Origin: Phycisphaeraceae bacterium
Lineage (GTDB): Bacteria > Planctomycetota > Phycisphaerae > Phycisphaerales > Phycisphaeraceae
Direction: 5' to 3'
Assembly (NCBI GenBank): GCA_028284155.1
Contig: JANQSF010000152.1
Location: 62,001 to 126,000 of the forward strand
DNA length: 64,000 nt
The notes beneath the pieces were generated by a model. It searched no databases, was not told the origin of the DNA, and saw only the letters and a list, made by a program, of their open reading frames with translations. The position numbers and the translations under genes were made by a program. This document shows positions 25,802-35,949 of the stretch, piece after piece; position 1 is the first letter of the stretch; each line of letters opens with the position of its first letter.

Positions 25802-27763
25802 CTACTCGTGCGACTCAGACACGTCGTTCAACACACGGAAATACACCTGCCGCAGCGCCATGAAGTTACACCAGTTCCGCAGCGCGTAGCCGCAGTCAGC
25901 CAAGTTTTCAGCCGTGTACACATTCGACTTGCCACCGGTCGGGTGCACGCCGTCGCGCGAGATGACCGTGCCGTCCCACGTGTCGCCCGGCCGAAGACTC
26001 AAACACGCCGCGTGGTAGTCGACCAGCGGGACGTTGCGCTCCGCCGCGACGGCTCGGACAATCTTGTTGACGTCGTTCACCGCCGCGTCACGTCCGCGCC
26101 GCGGCGGGATCGTATTGAGCATCGGCACGCAGTGAGCCTTGAGGCACTTGTCCACGATCTGTTCGAGGTTCTTGCGGTAGTCGTTCGGCACTCGGCCGGA
26201 CGAGATGTCGTTCGTGCCGATCATGATGATGGCCACTTCGGGCTTGTCGCGGCTGAGCACGGCATCGACCGCGCCCAGCAGTTGGCGGGCCGTCCAGCCG
26301 GAGTAGTTGGCGTGCTTCGGCCCCTTGTCGCGCGTGCCCTTGACGTAGTCACGCCATCGCATCTTCGCGGGCTTCTTCGGCAGGCCGTCGTCGTGCGTGA
26401 TGTAGTGGTCCGGCTCGTCCCAGCCGATCGGCGACCAGAACGCCAGCGAGTGCGTGATCGAGTCGCCGAACTGCGCGACGTAACCCGCTTGGCCGTCGAA
26501 GCCCGCGTGTACCTTCCGCATGGCCTTGACGCACGCGTCGGTCTGGTCGCCGACACGCTGAACGACCTGCGCCGTCTGGTCGCGTTCCGCCCTGAGGCGC
26601 TTGGGCAGTGCGACGGCGTCGCGCACCTGAGCATCAGTCAAACGTTGCTGCCCGACATTCAAATTCGGTGATTTCAACGCCGCGTCGAGCGTCTTGTGTA
26701 CGGCGTTGTTGCGCTGCGTGAACGTCGAGTCGCTTGTTACGAGTACCGGCGCGCCGATGATCAGGTTGTTGGCCAGTTCCAGCCCGTCGTTTGACTTCTG
26801 TACCCAGATCAACCGCCGCCGCGGGCTTTGCGGGTCGTGGACGGTGTTGCCGATGATCTGGCAATCCTTGGTGTAGCACGCGAGAATGCCCGTCTCGGGG
26901 CATTGCAAAATGAGATTGTCCCTCGCAACGCAATCAACGGCCTGTAGCGGCGCGTTGCCGAGTGTCGGGTTGCCCAACGCGATCGCGATATCGCAGTCGA
27001 TAAACGTGTTCCGTTCGATCACGCAGCCGCGCCCGTTCTCGGAGATGTAGATGCAGCCCCGCCCCTCGCGCGTCCGACCCTGGATGCCGATGAACACGTT
27101 GTCCGTAATCCGCCAATCGACGGTGTTCTTGACGTCGATCCCGCCGATGTAATTGCCGTTGAACGACTTGGCGGTGTCGGTCTCGTCGTCCGCAAAAGCC
27201 TTCGGCCGATCGTTGTAAAAGAGGCAGTACTGCACGCGGCAGTCGCGCGGACTGAGCTGCGCGACCTTGTCCTTCGGCACAGCCGGCGCCTTGACGCCGC
27301 GCTGCCAGACGTTGTGCAGGACACAGTTGTGTATCGTCACACGCTGCGCGCCGCGGTCGGAGTTGATCTTGATCCCGTTCCACTTGACGTTCTGGACCGT
27401 CAGGTCGGCGACCGTCACGCCCGCGCAGCCCGTGATGCCCAGCAGTTCGCCGTGCCGACTCGTCGCGCCGTCGAGCACGACCTTGTTGCGATCACCCGAC
27501 GCGCCGCGCACCGTCACGTCGTCAGCCGTGATCTCGATGTAGCGCGTCATCCGGTAATGACCGTCGGCGATCATGATCGTACCGCCGGGCTTGACATCAC
27601 GGCACGCGGCGGCCAACTGCTCGACCGACTTGACATGGATGACCTGCCCCGTGGGCGCGGGCAGCGGCGGCGCTTTGGGGAACCACGGCGCATCCGGCAC
27701 AGCCGCGAACGACGTGGTTGCCAGCAGCAGGACAAAGATCGGCGCGAGGCGATGTGAATACAT
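25802..27763 (-). CDS. fusion of parallel beta-helix domain and SGNH hydrolase
   Basis: Secreted two-domain protein of 653 residues with a signal peptide (to FAA, about 21). Residues 40-345 form a right-handed beta-helix resembling polysaccharide lyase family 6/chondroitinase B (IHVKSVEQL...PGGTIMIADGHY, then repeated N-x-I turns). Residues 425-640 are an SGNH/GDSL esterase with every block present: FGDSITHS (S435), NYSGWTA (G489), IGTNDI (N518) and DGVHP (D604, H607). Together they suggest cleavage or binding of a polysaccharide coupled to de-esterification. The gene is the last of a tight minus-strand block. Confidence 0.85.
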   Translation of the reverse strand: MYSHRLAPIFVLLLATTSFAAVPDAPWFPKAPPLPAPTGQVIHVKSVEQLAAACRDVKPGGTIMIADGHYRMTRYIEITADDVTVRGASGDRNKVVLDGATSRHGELLGITGCAGVTVADLTVQNVKWNGIKINSDRGAQRVTIHNCVLHNVWQRGVKAPAVPKDKVAQLSPRDCRVQYCLFYNDRPKAFADDETDTAKSFNGNYIGGIDVKNTVDWRITDNVFIGIQGRTREGRGCIYISENGRGCVIERNTFIDCDIAIALGNPTLGNAPLQAVDCVARDNLILQCPETGILACYTKDCQIIGNTVHDPQSPRRRLIWVQKSNDGLELANNLIIGAPVLVTSDSTFTQRNNAVHKTLDAALKSPNLNVGQQRLTDAQVRDAVALPKRLRAERDQTAQVVQRVGDQTDACVKAMRKVHAGFDGQAGYVAQFGDSITHSLAFWSPIGWDEPDHYITHDDGLPKKPAKMRWRDYVKGTRDKGPKHANYSGWTARQLLGAVDAVLSRDKPEVAIIMIGTNDISSGRVPNDYRKNLEQIVDKCLKAHCVPMLNTIPPRRGRDAAVNDVNKIVRAVAAERNVPLVDYHAACLSLRPGDTWDGTVISRDGVHPTGGKSNVYTAENLADCGYALRNWCNFMALRQVYFRVLNDVSESHE

Positions 27764-27802
27764 GGGTTTGCTTCCCGGGGTCGTTGCGGTGTGTTTGGCG
27801 GA

Positions 27803-28975
27803 TCACAGATAAGTCGTCAGCCACTGCTCGATTCGCCGCTCTGCTTCGGGCGGCACGGCGTGGCCCTTGCCGTGGTTGAACAGGCCAAGCCGCGGCCTGC
27901 GGTCGGGCTCGAGCAGGCTGTAGACAGGCAGCGCCGCGTCGATGAACGGCCAACTGCGCGCGCCGTCCGCCGAGTCGCCGCCGACGAGCAGAAACGAGCG
28001 CGGTGCGATCAGCCCAAGCAGTTCGTGGTGTTCGTGGTCGAATCCGTCAGCCTTAATCGCCTTGCTCAGGTACCACGGCGCGTCCCAGTTGCTGTACGTC
28101 GTGCCGATGCCGCCCTCGCTGCTGACCGTCGCCTTGACGCGCTCGTCGAACGCGGCAAGGTAGAGCACCTCCTTCGCGCCCAGCGAGTGACCCACCGCGC
28201 CCAGCCGTTTCGGATCGACCTGCGGCAGCGAGCCCAGCACGTCCAGCCCGCGTTGCGCGTCAAACAGCATCTTGGCCATGCCCTTCGACTTCGGGTGTCG
28301 TTTGTGGAAATTGGCGACGCGCTGGTTGTAATTGCCGGGTCCGACCCACAGAAAACACTTGGGGCAGAAAGCGACCATGCCCTGGCGCGCCAGCGTCAGG
28401 CCGAACGCTTTCTCCGGCCGACCCTCGACGCCGGCCGGCTGACGGATCGTGTGGTTCACCGTCGAGTGCAAGACGACCACGCCGGGCGCGGGCTTGTCGA
28501 TCCTTTCGGGTCGCAACAGGTAGCCCTCAACCGGGATGCCCGGCTCGCTCTCGTATCGCACCAACTGCCGAACGACCGAACCGACCTTGTCTTCCTTCAA
28601 CACGGTCAGTTTCGGGCGCGGCCGATCGACCCGCAGCGGGCCGAGGAACTCGAGCCACCAGCGACGCAACGCCTCGCGACGCTTAGACCAGCCTTGCTTG
28701 GTAGTGATCGATTCTCCGTTGTCGTCGATGAGCAACGGCTTGAGCTTCGGTGTGCCGGTGACCGGTTTGGACGGCGGGCGTTGCACTTCGCCCAGCCAAT
28801 CGACGTCTTGGCTTGGGCGCTCGGCTCGATTCGCGTTGGCCAACGCCGCCGCGCCAGGGATCGTGCCAAGTGCGATGTGATTGAACCGGCGTCGCGAGAG
28901 GCGCGCGTTGGGCGGGGTTGCGTGTGGAATGTCAATTGCCTCCGGATCGATTCTCGTCGAGCTTGAGTCGATCAT
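27803..28975 (-). CDS. alpha/beta-hydrolase (dienelactone hydrolase/acetylxylan esterase-like), Tat-type leader
   Basis: The 390 residues have a twin-arginine-like leader (SRRRFNHIALGTIPGAAALA, about 27-46). The hydrolase domain shows VVVLHSTVNH (oxyanion region), GHSLG (S264 nucleophile), an Asp near the end of the fold and NHGKGHAVP containing the catalytic His. The layout resembles large secreted acyl esterases common in Planctomycetota. It lies 39 bp upstream of the beta-helix/SGNH gene and 57 bp downstream of the PSD1 gene, so all are probably co-transcribed. Substrate unknown. Confidence 0.85.
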   Translation of the reverse strand: MIDSSSTRIDPEAIDIPHATPPNARLSRRRFNHIALGTIPGAAALANANRAERPSQDVDWLGEVQRPPSKPVTGTPKLKPLLIDDNGESITTKQGWSKRREALRRWWLEFLGPLRVDRPRPKLTVLKEDKVGSVVRQLVRYESEPGIPVEGYLLRPERIDKPAPGVVVLHSTVNHTIRQPAGVEGRPEKAFGLTLARQGMVAFCPKCFLWVGPGNYNQRVANFHKRHPKSKGMAKMLFDAQRGLDVLGSLPQVDPKRLGAVGHSLGAKEVLYLAAFDERVKATVSSEGGIGTTYSNWDAPWYLSKAIKADGFDHEHHELLGLIAPRSFLLVGGDSADGARSWPFIDAALPVYSLLEPDRRPRLGLFNHGKGHAVPPEAERRIEQWLTTYL

Positions 28976-29032
28976 GCCGCGCGACTCGCGTTGGGAAGTC
29001 GCCCTTCCCGCCGGCGACCCTCGCTTTCATCA

Positions 29033-31024
29033 TCAGTCGATATAAACGAATTCATTCAGATTAAACAGGGAGAGGCAGAGATCGACGAACGCGGCCGCCG
29101 TGTACGGGTCTGTACCCGTCGCCGGTGTGGGCAGGGCGAGCGTGTCGGTTGACCGATTGCTTTGTTTCAGGAGCGCCGCATTGTCCTGCACAAACTGCCT
29201 GGCTCGGGCCAGGACGTCCTGCGTGGGGGCTCGGCCGAGTGTCAGGCGGAACGCTTCGACAATGGCTGCGTCGGTGTCACGTCGTTCTGCCAAGACGCGG
29301 CCGGCCAATGACTGGGCCATGTCCAACGAGAAGGACGAGTTGAGCATGATTAACGCCTGCGGCGCGGTCGTCGAACGCGCCCGGCGTGCGCAACTCGTGT
29401 GGCCGTCCGGCCGATCAAACGCCGCGAACATGGGGTACCGCAGATTGCGCCGGACGAAAAGGTAGATGCTGCGCCGGTCGTGCTCGGACGCGTCCTTGTT
29501 GACCGTCCACTGCTTGCGCAGCAGCGTCACCAAGATTTCTTTGGGCAGCGGGGCCATGACGCCCGGGCCGCCGGTCTTGCGGTTGAGTCGGCCGGCGACT
29601 TGCAGCATCGCGTCGCGGATCACCTCGCCGTCGAGGCGTTTGCGGTTCATCCGCCAAAGCAAGGCGTTGTTCGGATCGATGCGCCGCGCGAGTTTGATGT
29701 GCGCTTCGACGGCTGCGCGGTCTTCTTTGGAGAGTTGCCCAAGTCGGCTCGCCTGCCGGTACGTCGCGGACGTGACCATCAGCCGATGCATGCGCTTGAG
29801 GCTCCAGCCGCGCTCGACCAGTTCAGCCGCCAACCAGTCGAGCAGTTGCGGGTGCGTCGGTCGCGCGCCCATCGTGCCGAAGTCGCTGGGCGTGGCGACG
29901 AGCGGTTGGCCGAATTGGTGTTGCCAGAGTCGGTTGACGATCACGCGCGTCGTCAGTGGGTGGTCGGTGCGCGTCAGCCAGCCGGCCAGCGCCCTGCGAC
30001 GCATGCTTGAGTCGGCGCCGTCGGGCGGCGGCGCGACGCGTTGCCCGCCGCGATTGGCGATCGGCAGGAAAGTCGGCGCCACGACCTCGCCCGGCCGACG
30101 GAAGTCGCCGCGCACCATGACGTGATGCGGCTTGACCTTCGCGCCCGGCTCGTTCACGCGATGCCCCAGCGGCTTGTCGCGTCGTGTGTGGACGGTATTC
30201 GCGAAGAAGGCACGCAGGCCGTAGAAGTCGCGCTGTGTCACCGGGTCGTACTTGTGATCGTGACACGCGGCGCACTCGAGTGTCAGCCCCATGAACACCG
30301 CGCCGAACGTCGCCGTCATCTCGTTCAGCTTGACGTGCTTGCGTTCGTTCTGGTCGTTGATGTCCGGCATGTCCTGGCCGGCCAACAGGAAGCCCGTCGC
30401 GATGGCGGCGCTTTCGCTGCCCGGTTCGATCTCGTCTCCGGCGATCTGCAACCGCACGAATCGGTCGAACGGCATGTCGTCGTTGAGTGCTTGAATGACC
30501 CAGTCGCGGTATCGCCAGGCGTCAGGCCGAGTCTTGTCGTGCTCGAAGCCGTCGGTCTCGGCAAACCGCGCCAGGTCGAGCCAATGTTGCGCCCAGCGTT
30601 CGCCGTACGCCGACGACGCGAGCAGCCGATCGACCAACTGCTCGTAAGCATTGTCCGAACGATCGTTCACAAACGCGTCGACCTCGGCCGGCGTCGGCGG
30701 CAGGCCGGTCAGGTCGAACGTGACGCGACGGATCAGGGTGAGCCGGTCGGCCTGCGGCATCGGCCGAAGCTTGCGCTGCCTCAGTTGCGCAAGGATGAAT
30801 AAGTCGATCGGGTTGCGCGCCCACGCCGCGTCGGCCTCGCTCAGCTTGGGCGGTTGCGGTCGAGTCGGCGGCTGAAAGGCCCAGTGTGTCTTGGCGACGC
30901 CTTGTGGGTTTGACGCGGCCTCGGCTGAAGTGCTTTGTGTCATGACCAGGCCAAGCCACAAACACAACCCGATACTTAGGCATCGTCGAAGCGTGCGAAC
31001 AGATTGGCCAGTTGATGCAGACAT
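29033..31024 (-). CDS. DUF1549/DUF1553 (PSD1) protein without PSCyt1 domain
   Basis: Planctomycete-type secreted protein of 663 residues with a signal peptide (to about 37). DUF1549 (about 65-270) includes NPIDLFILAQL, RRVTFDLTGLPPTPAEVDAF and the haem-like motif CAACHDHKYDP. DUF1553 (about 345-610) includes NRLWQHQFGQPLVATPSDFG and STTAPQALIMLN. The N-terminal cytochrome domain (PSCyt1) found in many relatives is absent. The ATG at 31024 is preferred over an adjacent TTG. It is encoded 13 bp after the DUF1501 gene, the standard partner. The biochemical role of the pair is not established. Confidence 0.92.
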   Translation of the reverse strand: MSASTGQSVRTLRRCLSIGLCLWLGLVMTQSTSAEAASNPQGVAKTHWAFQPPTRPQPPKLSEADAAWARNPIDLFILAQLRQRKLRPMPQADRLTLIRRVTFDLTGLPPTPAEVDAFVNDRSDNAYEQLVDRLLASSAYGERWAQHWLDLARFAETDGFEHDKTRPDAWRYRDWVIQALNDDMPFDRFVRLQIAGDEIEPGSESAAIATGFLLAGQDMPDINDQNERKHVKLNEMTATFGAVFMGLTLECAACHDHKYDPVTQRDFYGLRAFFANTVHTRRDKPLGHRVNEPGAKVKPHHVMVRGDFRRPGEVVAPTFLPIANRGGQRVAPPPDGADSSMRRRALAGWLTRTDHPLTTRVIVNRLWQHQFGQPLVATPSDFGTMGARPTHPQLLDWLAAELVERGWSLKRMHRLMVTSATYRQASRLGQLSKEDRAAVEAHIKLARRIDPNNALLWRMNRKRLDGEVIRDAMLQVAGRLNRKTGGPGVMAPLPKEILVTLLRKQWTVNKDASEHDRRSIYLFVRRNLRYPMFAAFDRPDGHTSCARRARSTTAPQALIMLNSSFSLDMAQSLAGRVLAERRDTDAAIVEAFRLTLGRAPTQDVLARARQFVQDNAALLKQSNRSTDTLALPTPATGTDPYTAAAFVDLCLSLFNLNEFVYID

Positions 31025-31037
31025 CAATCGCGTTCGG

Positions 31038-32543
<1,506 letters not shown>

Positions 32544-32677
32544 CCGGAGCAGACTCTCACAGTCGGTTAGAGCGACACCGGCCAGGAGCGAGCGTCGAGC
32601 GGCAAGTCATAGTTTACACCGTTCGCACAAGCCACTTCGACCCCGAAGCGGGCGAAAAGTCGTTAACATCGGCGGCC

Positions 32678-34381
32678 ATGAGCCCATTTGTCATCCTGCT
32701 TATCGGCATGATCGTCGTGGTCGGGGGCATCCTCGGCCTCCGCCTGCACGCGTTTCTGGCCCTGATCGCCGGGGCGCTGACCGTTGCGCTGCTCACGCCC
32801 TTCGAGGCGCGAGAGAGTTACCACCTGCAAAAGGTGGGGTATGAGGTCCGCGGATTTGACGCGGACGACGCGGAGATGGAGATCAATCTCGGCGCGTCGA
32901 GCGGCGTGCAGGTCGGCGACCGATTCCTCGTTCGTCAAAGAACCGGCCGATGGGAGTGGCAGTCGGGCGAGATCATGCTGCATGTGAAAGAGGTCGGCAA
33001 GACGTGGTCGAAGGTGCGTATTGGGCCTGACCCGTCGAAGTACGAGCCGAAAGAAAGCGATCGCGCGATCAGCGTGGCCGAGGCGGTGGCGATCAAGAAG
33101 GCCGCAGGCAAGTCGATCGGCGAGCGCGTCGCGGAAGGGTTCGGCTCGACGTCGCTGAAGATCGGCATCATCATCGCGATGGCGGCGATCATTGGCGCGT
33201 GTCTGCTTGAGAGCGGCGCGGCCCAGCGCATCGTCGAAGCGTTGATGGGTCTGTTCGGAGAGAAACGGGCTGCGCCGGCGTTTGTCGCCAGCGGCTTCCT
33301 GTTGGGCATCCCCGTGTTTTTCGACACGGTGTTTTATTTGCTCATTCCATTGGGCAAGGCTGCGCGCCGGAAGACCGGGCGCAACTACCTGCTCTACGTC
33401 CTGTCGATCGTCGCGGGTGGGACAATGGCACACTCGCTCGTGCCGCCGACGCCCGGGCCGTTGGCCGTCGCGGGCGAGTTGAAGGTCGAACTGGGCACGA
33501 TGATCATCGGCGGTTGCGCGGTCGGACTGGTCACGGCGACGGTCGGGTACCTGTTCGCGTTGTGGATCAATCAGCGCATGGTGCTCGAACTGCCAGACGA
33601 CGTGGAGGAGCAGCCGACGACCGATGAAACCTCGCAAGCCGATGACGCGCCGCCCGCGGAGCCGCGTCGCCTGCCGCCGCTTTGGCTCTCATTGGCGCCG
33701 ATCATCCTGCCCGTCATCCTGATCGCGGCGAGCACGGTCGTATCGATGGCGTCCAAGAGCGCCGCGAAGGCCGGCGAGGCCGCGCCGGACTGGGTCACGG
33801 CGATTACACCGACGATTGACGTGATCGGCAACAAGAATGTCGCGCTGATCCTCGCCGCGGCCGTGGCGATGGTCACGCTGATCATCTACCGCAAGCTGAG
33901 CCGGAAGGGGTTGGCCGAATCCGTGCAGCGTGCGCTCATGAGTGGCGGCGTGATCATCCTGATCACCGCGGCCGGCGGGGCGTTCGGCGGCGTGCTGCGG
34001 CAGACCGACATCGCGGCCGAACTCGAAGGCGTGACGGGCGACAGCAAGCTGCTCATGCTGCCATTGGCGTTTCTGCTGACGACGTTGATCCGCACGGCGC
34101 AAGGGTCCGCGACGGTCGCGATGATCACAGCCGCGGGCATTGTCAGCGCGTTCGTCTCACCCGAGGCGTTGGGTTATCACCCGGTCTACATCGCGCTGGC
34201 GATCGGTTGCGGGTCGAAGCCGATCAGTTGGATGAACGACTCGGGCTTCTGGATCATCAGCAAGATGAGCGGCATGACCGAAGGGCAAACGCTGCGCACG
34301 GTGACGATCATGTCGGCGCTGATGGGCGTGACGGGGTTGTTGATGACCATGCTCGGGGCGATGGTGTTGCCGATGGTCTGA
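32678..34381 (+). CDS. GntP-family permease with inserted soluble domain
   Basis: Inner-membrane gluconate/organic-acid:H+ symporter family. The ATG at 32678 gives 567 residues, over 100 more than usual. The first two helices (1-40) are followed by an extra hydrophilic segment (about 43-137), then the conserved SIGERVAEGFGSTSLKIGIIIAM, FLLGIPVFFDTVFYLLIPL, VPPTPGPL and SKPISWMNDSGFW. The insert contains NLGASSGVQVGDRFLV, which resembles the FlgT/OB-type barrel found in secreted proteins. Such an insert in GntP is unusual. Substrate unknown. Confidence 0.88.
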   Translation: MSPFVILLIGMIVVVGGILGLRLHAFLALIAGALTVALLTPFEARESYHLQKVGYEVRGFDADDAEMEINLGASSGVQVGDRFLVRQRTGRWEWQSGEIMLHVKEVGKTWSKVRIGPDPSKYEPKESDRAISVAEAVAIKKAAGKSIGERVAEGFGSTSLKIGIIIAMAAIIGACLLESGAAQRIVEALMGLFGEKRAAPAFVASGFLLGIPVFFDTVFYLLIPLGKAARRKTGRNYLLYVLSIVAGGTMAHSLVPPTPGPLAVAGELKVELGTMIIGGCAVGLVTATVGYLFALWINQRMVLELPDDVEEQPTTDETSQADDAPPAEPRRLPPLWLSLAPIILPVILIAASTVVSMASKSAAKAGEAAPDWVTAITPTIDVIGNKNVALILAAAVAMVTLIIYRKLSRKGLAESVQRALMSGGVIILITAAGGAFGGVLRQTDIAAELEGVTGDSKLLMLPLAFLLTTLIRTAQGSATVAMITAAGIVSAFVSPEALGYHPVYIALAIGCGSKPISWMNDSGFWIISKMSGMTEGQTLRTVTIMSALMGVTGLLMTMLGAMVLPMV

Positions 34382-34396
34382 CTCGGTTTATCTATG

Positions 34397-34590
34397 GCAA
34401 CCACAGATAAACTCAGATGAACCCCCATCAGAGAGCTGGATAAACCGACAAAATCATGCTTTCTGACATGGCGCGCTGTGTTCACGCCCTTTCCGCCACG
34501 AGTCGAGTCAAGTCAATCGTGCCTTGCTTCGGTAACCTTGCGCAAATGCAAGTCTTATCCGTGTTCATCTGTGTTCATCTGTGGTTTCTT
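34397..34590. repeat. AACCACAGAT/ATCTGTGGTT inverted repeat
   Basis: The left arm CAACCACAGATAAACTCAGA (from 34399) is mirrored by a right arm (34556-34590) holding GTGTTCATCTGTGTTCATCT and GTGGTTTC. It is the same type as the ACCACGGAT element at 8311 but with CACAGAT units. It lies between convergent genes. Confidence 0.75.
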
Positions 34591-34617
34591 TCACCGCGGT
34601 GAATCTTTCGAGGGGAG

Positions 34618-35169
34618 TCACTGCCGATTCAAACTCCCCGCCAGCGACTTGGCCTCGGCCTCGCTGAAACGACCTGCAATGTAGGCGGACTTGCTGATCG
34701 GCTGACGCACCTTCGGGGCGACGACGACCTCGCCGTTGATGGCGATGGCGATCTGTTGTCCGCGCGCCGCCTGCGTGACCGTTTCGATCGTCCGCGAACC
34801 CTCGTCCGTGAAGTTGACCTGCACGTACCAGGTGTCCGCTTCCGGTGCTTTGATGGCCGCGGCGGTCGCGATCGCTTGCTGGTCAAGGAACGGCTGATCT
34901 TTCAAAAACACCCGCGTGCTCGTTCCTTTAATGAACACGCCTTCCTGGCCCTCGGCCTCGAACGGGTCGAGCGTGCGGTAGAACTGCACGTTCGGCCCGC
35001 GGAAGACGCGGGTTGCGCCCGGTTGCACGTCGTCGGCGGTGTTCTGCGGACCCGTGCGCATGGCCGCCTTGGCGTCGTCCGACACGCCGGTGTTTTCCGG
35101 TGTGGTCTTGCAACCAACGAACAGCATGGCGGAGGCGGTCAACAGGCAGGCAAGGGTCGCGCGGTGCAT
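34618..35169 (-). CDS. lipoprotein with SecD P1-head-like domain
   Basis: The ATG at 35169 gives 183 residues. The lipobox is LFVGC (Cys at about 20), so it is probably an outer- or inner-membrane lipoprotein. Residues 105-183 (VQVNFTDEGSRTIETVTQAA, AIAINGEVVVAPKVRQPI, SAYIAGRFSEAEAKSLAGSL) match the head subdomain of the periplasmic P1 region of SecD/SecDF. No membrane helices or other SecD parts exist. It may bind translocating or extracytoplasmic proteins, but that is inference. Neighbours are unrelated. Confidence 0.8.
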   Translation of the reverse strand: MHRATLACLLTASAMLFVGCKTTPENTGVSDDAKAAMRTGPQNTADDVQPGATRVFRGPNVQFYRTLDPFEAEGQEGVFIKGTSTRVFLKDQPFLDQQAIATAAAIKAPEADTWYVQVNFTDEGSRTIETVTQAARGQQIAIAINGEVVVAPKVRQPISKSAYIAGRFSEAEAKSLAGSLNRQ

Positions 35170-35302
35170 GGTCAAAGCCTTATCTGGGGTTGATGACGCG
35201 TATGGGCGGGGCGGTTTGCGGGGCTTACATTCTAACCGATCGTCGATTCAGGGGGTTGTCCCGGACGCCCGCGGGTCGTGGGTCACTTTGAGTTGTATGG
35301 TT

Positions 35303-35326
35303 TTCGTGCCACGGCCGTGGCACGAA
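35303..35326. repeat. perfect 24-bp palindrome
   Basis: TTCGTGCCACGG is followed directly by CCGTGGCACGAA, a perfect palindrome. It shares the GTGCCACGGCCGTG kernel with the larger inverted repeat at 15041. It lies in the divergent spacer between the SecD-like gene and mcsA and could also be a dyad protein-binding site. Confidence 0.75.
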
Positions 35327-35436
35327 GAGGCGAACCCCAAAGTGTACGAGTACCCGCCAGCGGGTTGTCCTGCCGTTTCAGGCCCACCTACAATCGCGAG
35401 GTTCATTCGGCGCTTGGGTTCCTCACGGAGCGGCTC

Positions 35437-35949
35437 TTGAAGCGAAAGTGTGATCAATGCGATCGGCCTGCGACTCACCACTCGGTGGAGATCATCAAGG
35501 GTCAGAAGATCGAGAAGCACCTTTGTGATCAGTGCGCCGCCGACGAAGGCATGGCCGTGCCGACGGCGCACACGCCGATCAATCAACTGCTGACGAACTT
35601 CGTCAAGCTACACTCGTCGGGTGGCGGGAGCGGCACGAAGCAGCGCGAAGAACTGGTCTGCGCCGGCTGCGGCTTGACGTTTTCGCAGTTCCGTGAGGCG
35701 AGCCTGCTCGGCTGCCCGCAGTGCTACTCCGACTTCGAGCCGTCGCTCAGCCCACTGATGGAGCGTGCCCACGAAGGCGGGACGCACCATGTCGGTAAAG
35801 TCCCGCGGCGGGCAGGCCGAAGCGAGGTTCGGCAGCAGCAATTGACGCGGTTGCGCAAACGGCTCGAGCACGCGGTGTCGGAAGAGAACTACGAGTTGGC
35901 CGCGAAACTGCGCGACGAGATCGGCGTGTTCGAGGAGGGCGGGGCATGA
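35437..35949 (+). CDS. mcsA: McsA-like activator of protein arginine kinase
   Basis: A TTG start at 35437, preceded by ACGGAG with 6-nt spacing, gives 170 residues starting LKRKCDQCDR. Four CxxC zinc pairs are seen (CDQC, CDQC, CAGC, CPQC), then a basic linker and a C-terminal UVR motif (LRKRLEHAVSEENYELAAKLRDEI), which is the McsA layout. McsA binds and activates McsB, which marks proteins for ClpCP. The stop overlaps the next ATG by 4 bp, consistent with translational coupling. No ctsR or clpC is adjacent, unlike in Bacillus. Confidence 0.9.
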   Translation: MKRKCDQCDRPATHHSVEIIKGQKIEKHLCDQCAADEGMAVPTAHTPINQLLTNFVKLHSSGGGSGTKQREELVCAGCGLTFSQFREASLLGCPQCYSDFEPSLSPLMERAHEGGTHHVGKVPRRAGRSEVRQQQLTRLRKRLEHAVSEENYELAAKLRDEIGVFEEGGA

